60,281 bases of DNA from the NCBI GenBank assembly GCA_902518715.1, contig CABYHU010000006.1, positions 1 through 60,281 on the forward strand. Direction: 5' to 3'. Position 1 is the stretch's first letter; the number at the start of each line of letters is the position of its first letter. Positions 36,155-44,525 of this stretch are shown in pieces. Made by a program: the position numbers and the translations under genes. Origin of the DNA: an uncultured SAR86 cluster bacterium. GTDB lineage: Bacteria > Pseudomonadota > Gammaproteobacteria > Magnimaribacterales > D2472. The notes under the pieces are model-generated. The model was given only the letters and a program-made list of their open reading frames with translations, was not told the origin of the DNA and searched no databases.

Positions 36155-38239
36155 GTGGAAAAACATTTAGAACCTAAATCATTATCATTTGAATATGGGG
36201 GTAAAGAAATAACCCTCGAAACAGGAAGAATAGCTAGACAAGCAACTGCTGCTGTTCTTGTTACTGTGGACCAAACTCAAGTACTTACAACAGTTGTTGC
36301 AAAAAAAGAAGCTGATCCTGGAAAGGATTTCTTCCCACTTGCAGTTTTTTATCAAGAGAAATTTTATGCAGCAGGAAAAATTCCTGGTGGGTATTTTAAG
36401 AGAGAAGCTAGACCAACAGAGAAAGAAACATTAACTTCCAGACTTATCGATAGACCAATTAGGCCTTTATTTCCTGATGAGTTTAAAAATGATGTTCAGA
36501 TTATGTCTACGGTGATATCTTCTGATGAAGAATTTTCTTCTGACATTGCAGCTATGATTGGTGCATCTGCAGCATTATCTTTGTCCGGCGTGCCTTTTCA
36601 AGGACCTATTGGTGCTGCAAGAGTTGGTTTTATTGATGGGAGCTATGCTCTTAATCCGTCAAAAAAAATAATGGATCAGTCTTTCTTGGATATGGTAGTT
36701 GCTGGTACATCTGAAGCAGTTCTTATGGTTGAATCTGAGGCAAGCGAACTTAACGAAGATCTTATGTTAGGCGCTGTGTTGTTTGGTCATAAATCTATGC
36801 AGATAGTTATTGATAAAATAAATGAGTTTAAAGAATTGGTGGGTGTGGAGGACTGGATAGTTGAAAAAGATGAGGAAACACCTAGATATTTTGCTGAACT
36901 TGAATCAGATTTTTCATCAAAGATTGAAGAAGCATTCACAATTGCAAAGAAATCAGACAGATCCGAAGCTATTAACGCAGTCCGTCTTGAAATTCTAGAA
37001 AAATATGAGGATCTTGATGAACTAGCTACTGGAAAAGTAATGAGCGCTTTCAAAAAACTTGAGAGTCAAATAGTTAGGAAAAATATTCTTTCAGGTAAAC
37101 CAAGAATCGATGGAAGAGATTTACATACCGTTAGACAGTTAACAGTTGAAACAGATGTACTTAATAGAGCTCATGGCTCAGCTTTATTCACCAGAGGTGA
37201 AACTCAGGCATTAGTAGCTGCAACGCTTGCATCTCCGCGAGATGCTCAAAGGCTTGAATCGCTTGATGGCGAAGAACATGATCATTTTATGCTTCATTAT
37301 AATTTTCCCGCTTATTGCGTAGGTGAGATTGGTATGCCAATGGGCCCAAAAAGAAGAGAGATAGGACATGGTAATTTGGCAAAGAGAGCTATAAAAGGAG
37401 TTCTTCCCGACTTTGATGCTTTTGGTTATACAGTGAGAATAGTCTCTGAGATTACAGAGTCCAATGGTTCAAGTTCAATGGCTACTGTGTGTGGAACTTC
37501 TCTTTCTTTGATGGATGCTGGAGTACCTTTAACAGCTCCTGTTGCTGGAATAGCGATGGGTTTGATTAAAGATGGCGATGAGTTTGCAGTTCTAACAGAT
37601 ATCCTAGGAGATGAAGATCATTTGGGAGATATGGATTTTAAAGTTGCTGGGTCTGAAAAAGGAATAACGGCATTACAAATGGACATAAAAATTGATGGTA
37701 TAAATGAAAAAATAATGGATGAAGCACTTACCAGCGCAAAAGTTGCAAGAATGCATATTCTTGAAAAGATGAATGAAGTTCTTTCTAAGCCTAAGGAATT
37801 AGCTTCAGATGCTCCATCAATGCAAAAATTCATGGTCAATAAAGATAAGATAAAAGAAATTATTGGAAAGGGTGGAGCAGTCATTAAGTCTATCCAAGAA
37901 GAGTCTGGAGCTGTTGTAGATATAAACGATACTGGAGAAATATCAGTCTTTGGTGACAACCAAGCTAAGATGCAGGCAGCACTTGATATTATCGATAAGA
38001 TTATTGAAGAGCCTGAATTAGACAAAGTTTACGAAGGAACAGTTGTTAAGATTGTGGACTTTGGAGCATTCGTAAATATTTTACCTGGGAAGGATGGATT
38101 GCTTCATATTTCAGAGATTTCGGAAGAGAGAACTGAGGATGTTTCAGCCGTTCTAGAAGAGGGACAGAAGGTTACTGTTAAGCTTATTGGCTTTGATAGG
38201 GGTAAAATGAAACTATCAATAAAAGCTCTTAGTAAATAA
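36155..38239 (+). CDS. pnp: Polyribonucleotide nucleotidyltransferase (PNPase)
   Basis: 694 residues. Trimeric phosphorolytic 3'-5' exoribonuclease, part of the degradosome in E. coli. Two RNase PH-like domains (about 1-210 and 300-540), with [20 protein letters not shown] near residue 73 and the second-core [11 protein letters not shown] near 345. KH domain with [11 protein letters not shown] near 570 and S1 domain with [14 protein letters not shown] near 627 follow. It starts with GTG three bases after the rpsO stop; translation is probably coupled. Confidence 0.97.
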   Translation: MEKHLEPKSLSFEYGGKEITLETGRIARQATAAVLVTVDQTQVLTTVVAKKEADPGKDFFPLAVFYQEKFYAAGKIPGGYFKREARPTEKETLTSRLIDRPIRPLFPDEFKNDVQIMSTVISSDEEFSSDIAAMIGASAALSLSGVPFQGPIGAARVGFIDGSYALNPSKKIMDQSFLDMVVAGTSEAVLMVESEASELNEDLMLGAVLFGHKSMQIVIDKINEFKELVGVEDWIVEKDEETPRYFAELESDFSSKIEEAFTIAKKSDRSEAINAVRLEILEKYEDLDELATGKVMSAFKKLESQIVRKNILSGKPRIDGRDLHTVRQLTVETDVLNRAHGSALFTRGETQALVAATLASPRDAQRLESLDGEEHDHFMLHYNFPAYCVGEIGMPMGPKRREIGHGNLAKRAIKGVLPDFDAFGYTVRIVSEITESNGSSSMATVCGTSLSLMDAGVPLTAPVAGIAMGLIKDGDEFAVLTDILGDEDHLGDMDFKVAGSEKGITALQMDIKIDGINEKIMDEALTSAKVARMHILEKMNEVLSKPKELASDAPSMQKFMVNKDKIKEIIGKGGAVIKSIQEESGAVVDINDTGEISVFGDNQAKMQAALDIIDKIIEEPELDKVYEGTVVKIVDFGAFVNILPGKDGLLHISEISEERTEDVSAVLEEGQKVTVKLIGFDRGKMKLSIKALSK

Positions 38240-38250
38240 AGTTCTAAAAG

Positions 38251-38286
38251 TCAAATTACGTTAAATATACTTTTGAGGTAATTTGA
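38251..38286 (+). repeat. Inverted repeat downstream of pnp
   Basis: TCAAATTAC (38251-38259) and GTAATTTGA (38278-38286) are perfect 9-base inverted copies around an 18-base loop. It lies 11 bases after the pnp stop and 62 bases before the small membrane protein gene. It could be an A/T-rich terminator or 3' stability stem for pnp, or an operator; no T tract follows. Confidence 0.4.
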
Positions 38287-38347
38287 AAACCATCATCAAT
38301 TTTGGTTTCATATGCGTGTTAACCATTACCTTTATAGGGGGGGAATT

Positions 38348-38566
38348 ATGGATAATGCAATGAAAATGATTGGTGATATAGTATCAAGTCTTACAAAGAT
38401 TCTTGTTGCTGTTATCGGATTAGGTGTTGTAGCTGGTATCGTTTTTGGTGATACATGGTTCTTCGGCGATGTTCTTTCAAATCTTCTAGGTGTTGTTTCT
38501 TCACTTGGTGATGCTGGACTCGTTGGATTACTTGTTGCTGCTATCCTAATAGGATTGCTTAAGTAA
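38348..38566 (+). CDS. Small two-segment membrane protein A (unknown family)
   Basis: 72 residues from the ATG at 38348, chosen because a G-rich ribosome-binding site (GGGGGG, about 38337-38343) precedes it; an in-frame ATG at 38312 is possible but has no such site. I do not recognise a family. Residues about 14-34 form a hydrophobic helix, then a short loop with FGDTWFFG, then SNLLGVVSSLGDAGLVG leading into a second hydrophobic helix to the end. Clearly related to the next gene: both share the order G-x-x-F-G, S-N-L, G-D-[AS]-G-[LV]-V and a hydrophobic tail. No signal peptide distinct from the first helix. Confidence 0.75.
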   Translation: MDNAMKMIGDIVSSLTKILVAVIGLGVVAGIVFGDTWFFGDVLSNLLGVVSSLGDAGLVGLLVAAILIGLLK

Positions 38567-38578
38567 TCATTTATTGTT

Positions 38579-38606
38579 TCAAAGGGAGATTAATTTCTCC
38601 CTTTGA
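38579..38606 (+). promoter_or_regulatory. Strong hairpin between the two small membrane protein genes
   Basis: TCAAAGGGAGA (38579-38589) pairs perfectly with TCTCCCTTTGA (38596-38606) around a 6-base loop, an 11-base-pair stem unusually GC-containing for this genome. No T run follows on either strand, so it is not a canonical intrinsic terminator. It starts 12 bases after gene A and ends 15 bases before gene B. It may protect the mRNA of A from 3' decay, or control B. Confidence 0.6.
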
Positions 38607-38621
38607 CTTAAAATCTCAAGA

Positions 38622-38858
38622 ATGAAGCTAGATTTTTACTACTCATTAAACAAAATCAAAAGTTACCTCAAACAGGTCACAGATGTTCTTCTGGTTGTAG
38701 TAGCAGTTGCTCTACTGCTAGGAGTTCTTTTTGGTCCTGATGCACCGTTTGTCGGAGCAGTATATTCAAACCTTGTTACCATATTAGATACGATTGGGGA
38801 TAGCGGAGTTGTTGCTCTTGTATCCTTGATAATAATCTTTTTAATAAACAAGAAGTAG
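38622..38858 (+). CDS. Small two-segment membrane protein B (paralogue of A)
   Basis: 78 residues. Unknown family. A basic N-terminal segment (NKIKSYLKQ) leads into a hydrophobic helix at about residues 20-40, then FGPDAPFVGAVYSNL, then TIGDSGVVALVSL and a second helix ending in NKK. The spacing and shared residues with protein A show tandem duplication followed by divergence. There is no clear ribosome-binding site after the hairpin (only AAG). It ends 4 bases before the 3' end of the convergent tRNA-Met. Positive-inside reasoning would put both ends in the cytoplasm. Confidence 0.72.
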   Translation: MKLDFYYSLNKIKSYLKQVTDVLLVVVAVALLLGVLFGPDAPFVGAVYSNLVTILDTIGDSGVVALVSLIIIFLINKK

Positions 38859-38862
38859 AAAT

Positions 38863-38939
38863 TGGTGGCTATGGGTGGAATTGAACCACCGACCCCAGCG
38901 TTATGAGTGCTGTGCTCTAACCATCTGAGCTACATAGCC
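38863..38939 (-). tRNA. Elongator tRNA-Met(CAT)
   Basis: 77 bases with encoded CCA. Acceptor GGCTATG pairs with CATAGCC. Loop CTCATAA gives anticodon CAT, and sequence similarity to E. coli metT, with a normal 1-72 pair, identifies the elongator. The anticodon stem CAGCA/CGCTG closes with an A31-C39 mismatch. It lies downstream of ychF in the same direction and may be the last gene of that operon. Confidence 0.94.
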
Positions 38940-38974
38940 ATTGACCCGAAATAATAATTTACTCTCAATAAAAG

Positions 38975-40066
38975 TCAAACATTAAATTTAAAGTGGGCTA
39001 TGTCTCCATCTTTAAACATATAATCTTTTCCTTCTAATCTTAATTTACCATTTTCTTTTGAGCCCGCCTCACCACCAAAAGATATATAGTCTTCAAAGCT
39101 AATAATTTCTGCTTTAATGAAACCTCTCTCAAAGTCCGTATGAATTCTTCCAGCTGCTTGAGGAGCAAGAGAGCCTCTTTTTAATGTCCAGGCTCTCAGT
39201 TCGTTTGGACCAGCAGTAAAAAAAGTATCTAAACCAAGAATTTCGTAGCCTTTATTAATAATTTTATTAAGGGCTGGTTCTTTTATACCTTCTAATTCTA
39301 GAAAATCTTTTTTATCTTGCTCATCAAGGTTAGCTATTTCTTCCTCTAATTTTATTTGAACTGCAATAACTTCTTGATTCATTTTTTTTGCATATTCTTT
39401 GAGATTATCGAGATTATCTGAAGATGATGAATTATCAGAAACATTTGCAATGAAAAACATTGGCTTAGCTGTCAATAATTGAAAAGACTGGATTATTTTT
39501 AGATCTTCTTTGTTGGAATAGTCAGATATATTAATAAAATTTCCAGATTCTAGAGTTTTTACACAACTATCGATTAAACTGAATTCATTTGCTGAATCCT
39601 TATCGCCTGATCTTAATTTTTTTTCGATTTTCTCTTTTCTTTTATTTAAGGTTTCTAAATCAGCAAAAATAAGCTCAAAATTTATTACCTCCGCATCTCT
39701 GGTTGAATTAATTTCACCATCTACATGAGTGATATTGCTATCATCAAAGCATCTTACAACATGAGCTAAAGCATTCATTTCTCTTATATTTGATAAGAAG
39801 CTATTTCCAAGACCTTCACCCTTAGATGCACCCTTAACCAATCCAGCAATATCAACTAAGTTTAATGTTGTAGGTATAACTTTTTTAGCTCTCACTATTT
39901 CTTGCAATTTATTGAGTCTTGAGTCAGGAACCTCAACAACTCCGATATTTGGTTCAATTGTGCAAAAAGGGAAATTTTCTGCAGGTATAGAGGATTGAGT
40001 AATTGCATTAAATAATGTTGATTTACCCACATTAGGTAATCCAATAATCCCACATTTAAAGCCCAT
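38975..40066 (-). CDS. ychF: Redox-regulated ATPase YchF
   Basis: 363 residues, the usual length. Obg-related P-loop protein that prefers ATP and associates with ribosomes. Walker A GLPNVGKST is at residues 9-17, the G3 DIAGLVKGASKGEGLG near 73, and the C-terminal TGS domain contains FFTAGPNELRAWTLKRG and GRIHTDFERGFIKAE. Follows pth by 1 base, the conserved pth-ychF pair. Confidence 0.97.
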   Translation of the reverse strand: MGFKCGIIGLPNVGKSTLFNAITQSSIPAENFPFCTIEPNIGVVEVPDSRLNKLQEIVRAKKVIPTTLNLVDIAGLVKGASKGEGLGNSFLSNIREMNALAHVVRCFDDSNITHVDGEINSTRDAEVINFELIFADLETLNKRKEKIEKKLRSGDKDSANEFSLIDSCVKTLESGNFINISDYSNKEDLKIIQSFQLLTAKPMFFIANVSDNSSSSDNLDNLKEYAKKMNQEVIAVQIKLEEEIANLDEQDKKDFLELEGIKEPALNKIINKGYEILGLDTFFTAGPNELRAWTLKRGSLAPQAAGRIHTDFERGFIKAEIISFEDYISFGGEAGSKENGKLRLEGKDYMFKDGDIAHFKFNV

Positions 40067-40067
40067 A

Positions 40068-40622
40068 TTAATTCACTAAGTTTTGGAGTTTTTCTATTTC
40101 GAGGCTAAATATTCTATCTTTGTGAGCTATTATTTTTTTATATAAGTCCTCAAGAAGCTGAGTCTCAGCTGGTTTAAACTTACCTAAAACCCAATTTGTA
40201 ACTTCATTTTTCCTACCCGGATGGCTAACGCCAATTTTTAATCTTTTAAAGTCTTTCCCAATGACATTTGATAAATCTTTTAATCCATTGTGACCGCCAT
40301 CTCCGCCTCCAGATTTAAATTTTGCCATACCAATTTGTGTATCAATGTCATCATGCAATACTAAAATCTGCTCTGGTTTAGCATTTAGGTATCTTTTGAG
40401 CAATAAAGCAACTCTGCCAGTTTCATTTACATACACATCTGGCACCACCAAGTAGACATAGGGCTCTACCTCACAAATACTACACTTTAATTTTGATTTT
40501 TTTACGAAAGTTAGTTCGTGATCTTTAGCAATTTTTTCAACCCAATCTTTGCCAATATTATGTCTGGTATTGTTATATTTTTCTTCTGGATTTCCGATTC
40601 CAAGAATAAATACTTTTTGCAC
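40068..40622 (-). CDS. pth: Peptidyl-tRNA hydrolase
   Basis: 184 residues from a GTG at 40622. Frees tRNA from peptidyl-tRNAs that drop off the ribosome. The open frame runs upstream into rplY, but the family begins at the strand KVFILGIGNPEEKYNNTRHNIG, so the GTG three codons before is the start. His and Asn of TRHNIG (about residue 20), Asn in VPDVYVNETG near 68, and HDDID near 93 form the active site. GGGDGGHNGLKD near 110 is also typical. 7 bases after rplY. Confidence 0.95.
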   Translation of the reverse strand: MQKVFILGIGNPEEKYNNTRHNIGKDWVEKIAKDHELTFVKKSKLKCSICEVEPYVYLVVPDVYVNETGRVALLLKRYLNAKPEQILVLHDDIDTQIGMAKFKSGGGDGGHNGLKDLSNVIGKDFKRLKIGVSHPGRKNEVTNWVLGKFKPAETQLLEDLYKKIIAHKDRIFSLEIEKLQNLVN

Positions 40623-40629
40623 AGAGTAA

Positions 40630-41331
40630 TTATTCTGAGGCTTCTTCTTTATCTTCTGATTCTTCAGAGCCTTCGTCAGAAGCTCCATCAGTGACCTCAT
40701 CACCATCTTCGTCTCCTTCAACAGTATCATCCTCAAGAGGCTCTTCTTCAACTACAGCTTTTGGAGCATTCACAGATACAACCATTTGATCAGTTTCTTC
40801 CGTAAGTCCTGGAATTTCTGAACCCTCTGGAAGTGATAAGTTGGTAAGTCTTATTGAGTCGCCCAAAGCAAGTTCGGCAATATCAACTTCAATAATTTCA
40901 GGAATATTTTCTGCAGAACACAGAATCTCTATATCTCTCATTGTTTTTGTAACAACTCCACCTTCTGTTTTAACTCCTATGCAGTCTTCTTCATTAAGAA
41001 AGTTAAAGGGAATTGTGACTTTAAGCATAGTTTTCCTCGAAACTCTCATAAAATCAGCATGAAGCAACTTACCTTTCATAGGCTCTCTTTGAAGTTCCTT
41101 AAGAACAACCTTTTCATCACTGTCACCCACTTTTATGATTAGAACTTGAGTAAAAAAAAGATCATTCTGTGATGCCTTTGTGAGCTCATTTAGAGGGATG
41201 TTTACGTTTAAGAGCTCTTTTTCATTTCCATAAATGACAGCTGGAACCATGTTTTCACTTCTGATATTCCTAGCTCTATTAGACCCAAGCTCAGACCTTG
41301 AAACTGCATTTATCATTATTTGTTCTGACAT
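40630..41331 (-). CDS. rplY: 50S ribosomal protein L25/general stress protein Ctc
   Basis: 233 residues, the long (Ctc-type) form with an N-terminal 5S rRNA-binding beta domain (about 1-95) and a C-terminal beta domain. The start MINAVSRSELGSNRARNIR and LHADFMRVS near residue 90 are typical. The last 40 residues are an Asp/Glu-rich tail, probably disordered. Between prs (9 bases) and pth (7 bases), as in Pseudomonas. Confidence 0.95.
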   Translation of the reverse strand: MSEQIMINAVSRSELGSNRARNIRSENMVPAVIYGNEKELLNVNIPLNELTKASQNDLFFTQVLIIKVGDSDEKVVLKELQREPMKGKLLHADFMRVSRKTMLKVTIPFNFLNEEDCIGVKTEGGVVTKTMRDIEILCSAENIPEIIEVDIAELALGDSIRLTNLSLPEGSEIPGLTEETDQMVVSVNAPKAVVEEEPLEDDTVEGDEDGDEVTDGASDEGSEESEDKEEASE

Positions 41332-41340
41332 AAAAACCTC

Positions 41341-42294
41341 TTATAAAAAAACCGCACTCAAGGATTCTTCATTAGAAAGCCTCTTAATACACTCTGATAT
41401 TAATGATGCGATTGATATGACGCGTATTTTACTGCATTTTTGACCATCTTTGGTAAGAGGAATCGAATTAGTTACAACAAGTTCATCAATCTCAGAATTA
41501 CTTATTCTTTCAATAGCCGGACCTGATAAAACAGGATGAGTTATATATGCACTTACTTTACTTGCCCCAGAATCTTTTAAAGCCTTAGCTGCATTACATA
41601 ATGTTCCTGCTGTATCGATGATGTCATCAGGAACAATACATTCTTTTCCATCAACATCACCAATGATATTCATCACCTCTGACTCATTGGCCTTATCTCT
41701 TCGCTTATCTATAATTGCAAGATCAAGGTCATTTAGATATTTTGCTAATGCTCTCGATCTAACAACACCACCTACATCTGGTGAAACAATAACTAAATTA
41801 TCTTTAGAATAATTTTTAGATATATCTTCAACCATAAGTTTTGTTGCATAAACATTGTCAGCAGGCATATCGAAAAAACCTTGGATTGTCTCAGAATGAA
41901 GGTCTAGAGTTAGAACCCTATTAATGCCCACAGAGCTAAACATATCAGACACAACTTTTGCACTAATTGGGACTCTTGAAGATCTTACTCTTCGGTCTTG
42001 TCTAGCATAGCCAAAATAAGGAACAACTGCAGTAATCTTAGAAGCAGAAGATCTCTTTAGGGCATCAGCTAGTAACATTAGTTCCATGAGATGTTTATCA
42101 GCTGGAAAGCAGGTGGACTGAATTATAAAGGTATCATGACCTCTAACATTCTCATTAATTTCTACTTGTATTTCACCATCTGAAAAGGTTCCCAATTCAA
42201 TAGAAGATAGCTCATTATTTAAAAGTTTTGCGACTTCATCTGATAGATCAATACAAGATGACCCTGAAAAGATATCTATTATTCCGTTACTCAT
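41341..42294 (-). CDS. prs: Ribose-phosphate pyrophosphokinase
   Basis: 317 residues. Makes PRPP for nucleotide, histidine and tryptophan synthesis. The ATG at 42294 is chosen; the open frame continues upstream through the tRNA-Gln gene, which cannot be coding. Motifs: [10 protein letters not shown] near residue 98, [16 protein letters not shown] near 168 and the PRPP loop [10 protein letters not shown] near 220. Only 7 bases separate the start codon from the tRNA 3' end, so no Shine-Dalgarno site lies outside the tRNA. Confidence 0.97.
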   Translation of the reverse strand: MSNGIIDIFSGSSCIDLSDEVAKLLNNELSSIELGTFSDGEIQVEINENVRGHDTFIIQSTCFPADKHLMELMLLADALKRSSASKITAVVPYFGYARQDRRVRSSRVPISAKVVSDMFSSVGINRVLTLDLHSETIQGFFDMPADNVYATKLMVEDISKNYSKDNLVIVSPDVGGVVRSRALAKYLNDLDLAIIDKRRDKANESEVMNIIGDVDGKECIVPDDIIDTAGTLCNAAKALKDSGASKVSAYITHPVLSGPAIERISNSEIDELVVTNSIPLTKDGQKCSKIRVISIASLISECIKRLSNEESLSAVFL

Positions 42295-42301
42295 ATTTAT
42301 T

Positions 42302-42376
42302 TGGCTGGGGTGGTAGGATTCGAACCTACGCATGACGGGATCAAAACCCGTTGCCTTACCGCTTGGCCACACCCCA
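42302..42376 (-). tRNA. tRNA-Gln(TTG)
   Basis: 75 bases with encoded GCCA end. Acceptor TGGGGTG pairs with CACCCCA. The anticodon stem CGGGT-type arm surrounds loop TTTTGAT, giving TTG. The weak 1-72 pair (T-A) is typical of glutamine tRNAs. It lies 5 bases after the ispE stop and 7 bases before the prs start, the ispE-tRNA-Gln-prs order also seen in Pseudomonas. Confidence 0.95.
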
Positions 42377-42381
42377 TCTCT

Positions 42382-43170
42382 TTAAACTCCTGTCAATGGT
42401 GAGTATTGTAATCCTTCACAGAAAAAGAATCTCCAATTTTTTGGAATTTTTTGTAATATTTTTTCTAAATCATCTTTTTTGTCATACTCTATAAAGAGCG
42501 TTGAACCAGTTCCAGATAGCTTCAAATCATAATCATTTATATTACTAGCATAAAATTCTTCAATGCTTTTATTTTCTCTTAGTAGGATATCTAGGAATGA
42601 ATTTTGATGCTTGGAACTTAATTTATCAATTTTGAGTTTTCTAAACATTTCACCAGTTGAAACCTCAATATTTGGACAAATAAGAAAGAATTTATTTTTT
42701 CTAAATCCAACATCTAAAAAAACGTCACCAATTCCTTTTGCAATAGCATTTTTACCATATATAAATATAGGAATATCTGCACCTAAAGGCTTCCCAATCT
42801 TAGCTAACTCTTCCCTAGACAAATCAAGATCCCAAATTTTGTTTAATGCAATTAGAGTTGTTGCTGCATTAGAGCTTCCACCTCCAAGCCCAGCCCCAAC
42901 TGGAATATTCTTTTTTAAATGAATCTGAATACCTTCATCTACTTCGCAATATTCTTTGATTGCGTTGAATGATTTAAAAATTAAATTATTTTCGGGTTCT
43001 ATCTCTAAGCCATCACAGCTAATATTGAAAGATTCATTACTTTTCTCGAATGAAATCTCATCGAATAGATCTATAAATTGGAAGGTAGTTTCTAAATTAT
43101 GATAACCATCAATTCTTTTTGAAATAACTCTCAAGTTAAGATTTAACTTTGCAGGAGATAAAAACTTCAT
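42382..43170 (-). CDS. ispE: 4-diphosphocytidyl-2-C-methyl-D-erythritol kinase
   Basis: 262 residues. GHMP kinase of the non-mevalonate isoprenoid pathway. The substrate motif SPAKLNLNL is at residues 5-13 and the ATP-binding glycine loop PVGAGLGGGSSNAAT at 90-104. LSGTGSTLF near residue 213 is the third GHMP motif. First gene of the minus-strand ispE to ychF operon and divergent from hemA. lolB, often nearby, is absent. Confidence 0.96.
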   Translation of the reverse strand: MKFLSPAKLNLNLRVISKRIDGYHNLETTFQFIDLFDEISFEKSNESFNISCDGLEIEPENNLIFKSFNAIKEYCEVDEGIQIHLKKNIPVGAGLGGGSSNAATTLIALNKIWDLDLSREELAKIGKPLGADIPIFIYGKNAIAKGIGDVFLDVGFRKNKFFLICPNIEVSTGEMFRKLKIDKLSSKHQNSFLDILLRENKSIEEFYASNINDYDLKLSGTGSTLFIEYDKKDDLEKILQKIPKNWRFFFCEGLQYSPLTGV

Positions 43171-43205
43171 TTTGCTTCAATTATTTTTCTTTACTAGATA
43201 AGTTG

Positions 43206-43234
43206 TATAATAACATTCATAGTTTTGATCAAAA
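43206..43234 (+). promoter_or_regulatory. hemA -10 box and adjacent palindrome
   Basis: TATAAT at 43206-43211 is a perfect -10 box, but the bases where a -35 should lie are only a T-rich tract. The 12-base palindrome TTTTGATCAAAA at 43223-43234 lies just downstream, near the expected start of transcription, where a repressor could act. The rest of the 125-base ispE-hemA gap shows nothing else I can support. Confidence 0.4.
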
Positions 43235-43295
43235 ATGAAAAAAAATCTTTCAAATCAATCAATTTTTAGCTTCAGCTAAATTCTTAATTTAAATA

Positions 43296-44525
43296 ATGCA
43301 AGAAATTCACCTAGTTGGAATAAACCATAAGACCTCAAAGGTTTCAGATAGAGAAAGATTTATCGTCGATGATTCAAATCTCATTTATCTAAATGATTTT
43401 CTTATTTCAAAATTAGATAAAAAGATTTCTGGTTTTTTTGGTCTTTCTACATGTAATAGGACTGAAATATATTTCTATGGAGATAAGGGCATAGAAGATG
43501 ATGTCCTAAAGCTAACTAAAGAGGCTCTTAATATTCCTGATATACCTGATAAAAGCTTTTATATTTATGACGGGTTAAAAGCATTTGAACATATGTGTAG
43601 AGTTTGTTGCGGCATAGATTCTCAAGTGGTTGGAGAACAAGAAATATTTGGACAATTTAAAAACGCATATAACTCAGCCAAAGCTTTTAGGATCGTTGGG
43701 AAAGAACTTATGATTTATGTTGAAAAAGTTTTTGAAATTACAAAAAAAGTAAGAACTGAAACAAAGATAGGTATAAATCCGTTATCTGTGAGTGGCTTAT
43801 CATTCAACCTCGTAAAGGAAATATTTGAGAATCCTGAAAATAAGGAAGTCCTTGTAATTGGAGGAGGAGATTTAGCAAAATCTATAATTAAAAACCTCTT
43901 TGACAAAGGCTTGAGGTCTATTTCTGCTATAAATAGAACTATAAAAGAAATAAAGATATCTGAAGATTTTTCTATAATTCCGATGCCTCTAAATCTAGTA
44001 CATAGAGAAATTATTAATGCTGATATTATTATTTGCTCTGCATCAAGTCTTACACCAATTATCGGTAAAGGAGCAGTTGAAAATGCATTTAAAAATAGAG
44101 GAAACAAACCAATGATGATAATAGATTTGGCTGTTCCTAGGAATGTCGAGCCAGAAATAGAAGATTTAGAACTAGTTTACTTGTTTTCAATTGATGATAT
44201 CGAAAAGATTTCTCAAGATAATCTTGAAGAAAGATTAGTTGAAGCTGGAAGAGGAAAAGAGATCATCAAATATCAAGCCTTAAAATCACATAAAACTATT
44301 GATTCGAAGATAGAAGATGACAAATTTGCTTTTGAGATATTAAAACTTCTCAAATCTATAGATGATAAAAGAGTATTTGAACTTTCCAATGACAAAGACA
44401 TAAATTTAGAGTTTTTAACTCTTGTTGAAAATACAAACAATATTCAATTATCAGAAAAGCTTAGAAAAAAAATTGAACTTATCGATGGCCAAAAACTTAT
44501 TTCAATAATTTCTAATTATAAATAA
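43296..44525 (+). CDS. hemA: Glutamyl-tRNA reductase
   Basis: 409 residues. Reduces glutamyl-tRNA to glutamate-1-semialdehyde, the committed step of tetrapyrrole synthesis by the C5 route. The catalytic Cys53 is in LSTCNRTEIY; VGEQEIFGQFKNAY near residue 113 and the NADPH-binding VLVIGGGDLAKSI near 185 follow. AVPRNVEPEI near 284 is typical. The TAA stop overlaps the prfA ATG by one base (TAATG). Confidence 0.97.
   Translation: MQEIHLVGINHKTSKVSDRERFIVDDSNLIYLNDFLISKLDKKISGFFGLSTCNRTEIYFYGDKGIEDDVLKLTKEALNIPDIPDKSFYIYDGLKAFEHMCRVCCGIDSQVVGEQEIFGQFKNAYNSAKAFRIVGKELMIYVEKVFEITKKVRTETKIGINPLSVSGLSFNLVKEIFENPENKEVLVIGGGDLAKSIIKNLFDKGLRSISAINRTIKEIKISEDFSIIPMPLNLVHREIINADIIICSASSLTPIIGKGAVENAFKNRGNKPMMIIDLAVPRNVEPEIEDLELVYLFSIDDIEKISQDNLEERLVEAGRGKEIIKYQALKSHKTIDSKIEDDKFAFEILKLLKSIDDKRVFELSNDKDINLEFLTLVENTNNIQLSEKLRKKIELIDGQKLISIISNYK

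Noticed and set aside
38663-38851. 62-codon minus-strand frame inside small membrane gene B
   Set aside because: Antisense shadow rich in Thr/Arg with no plausible start; the plus-strand frame has the paralogue evidence.
40623-40751. N-terminal extension of the pth frame into rplY
   Set aside because: The extra residues are a frame-shifted reading of the rplY acidic tail; the family starts at the KVFILGIGNP strand, so the GTG at 40622 is used.
42295-42372. N-terminal extension of the prs frame across the tRNA-Gln gene
   Set aside because: The bases are the tRNA itself; PRPP synthetases begin at the NGIIDIFSG-type strand right after the ATG at 42294.
43235-43279. 14-codon ORF (MKKNLSNQSIFSFS) in the hemA leader
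   Set aside because: No ribosome-binding site and no regulatory codon run; in such A/T-rich DNA short ATG frames are expected by chance.
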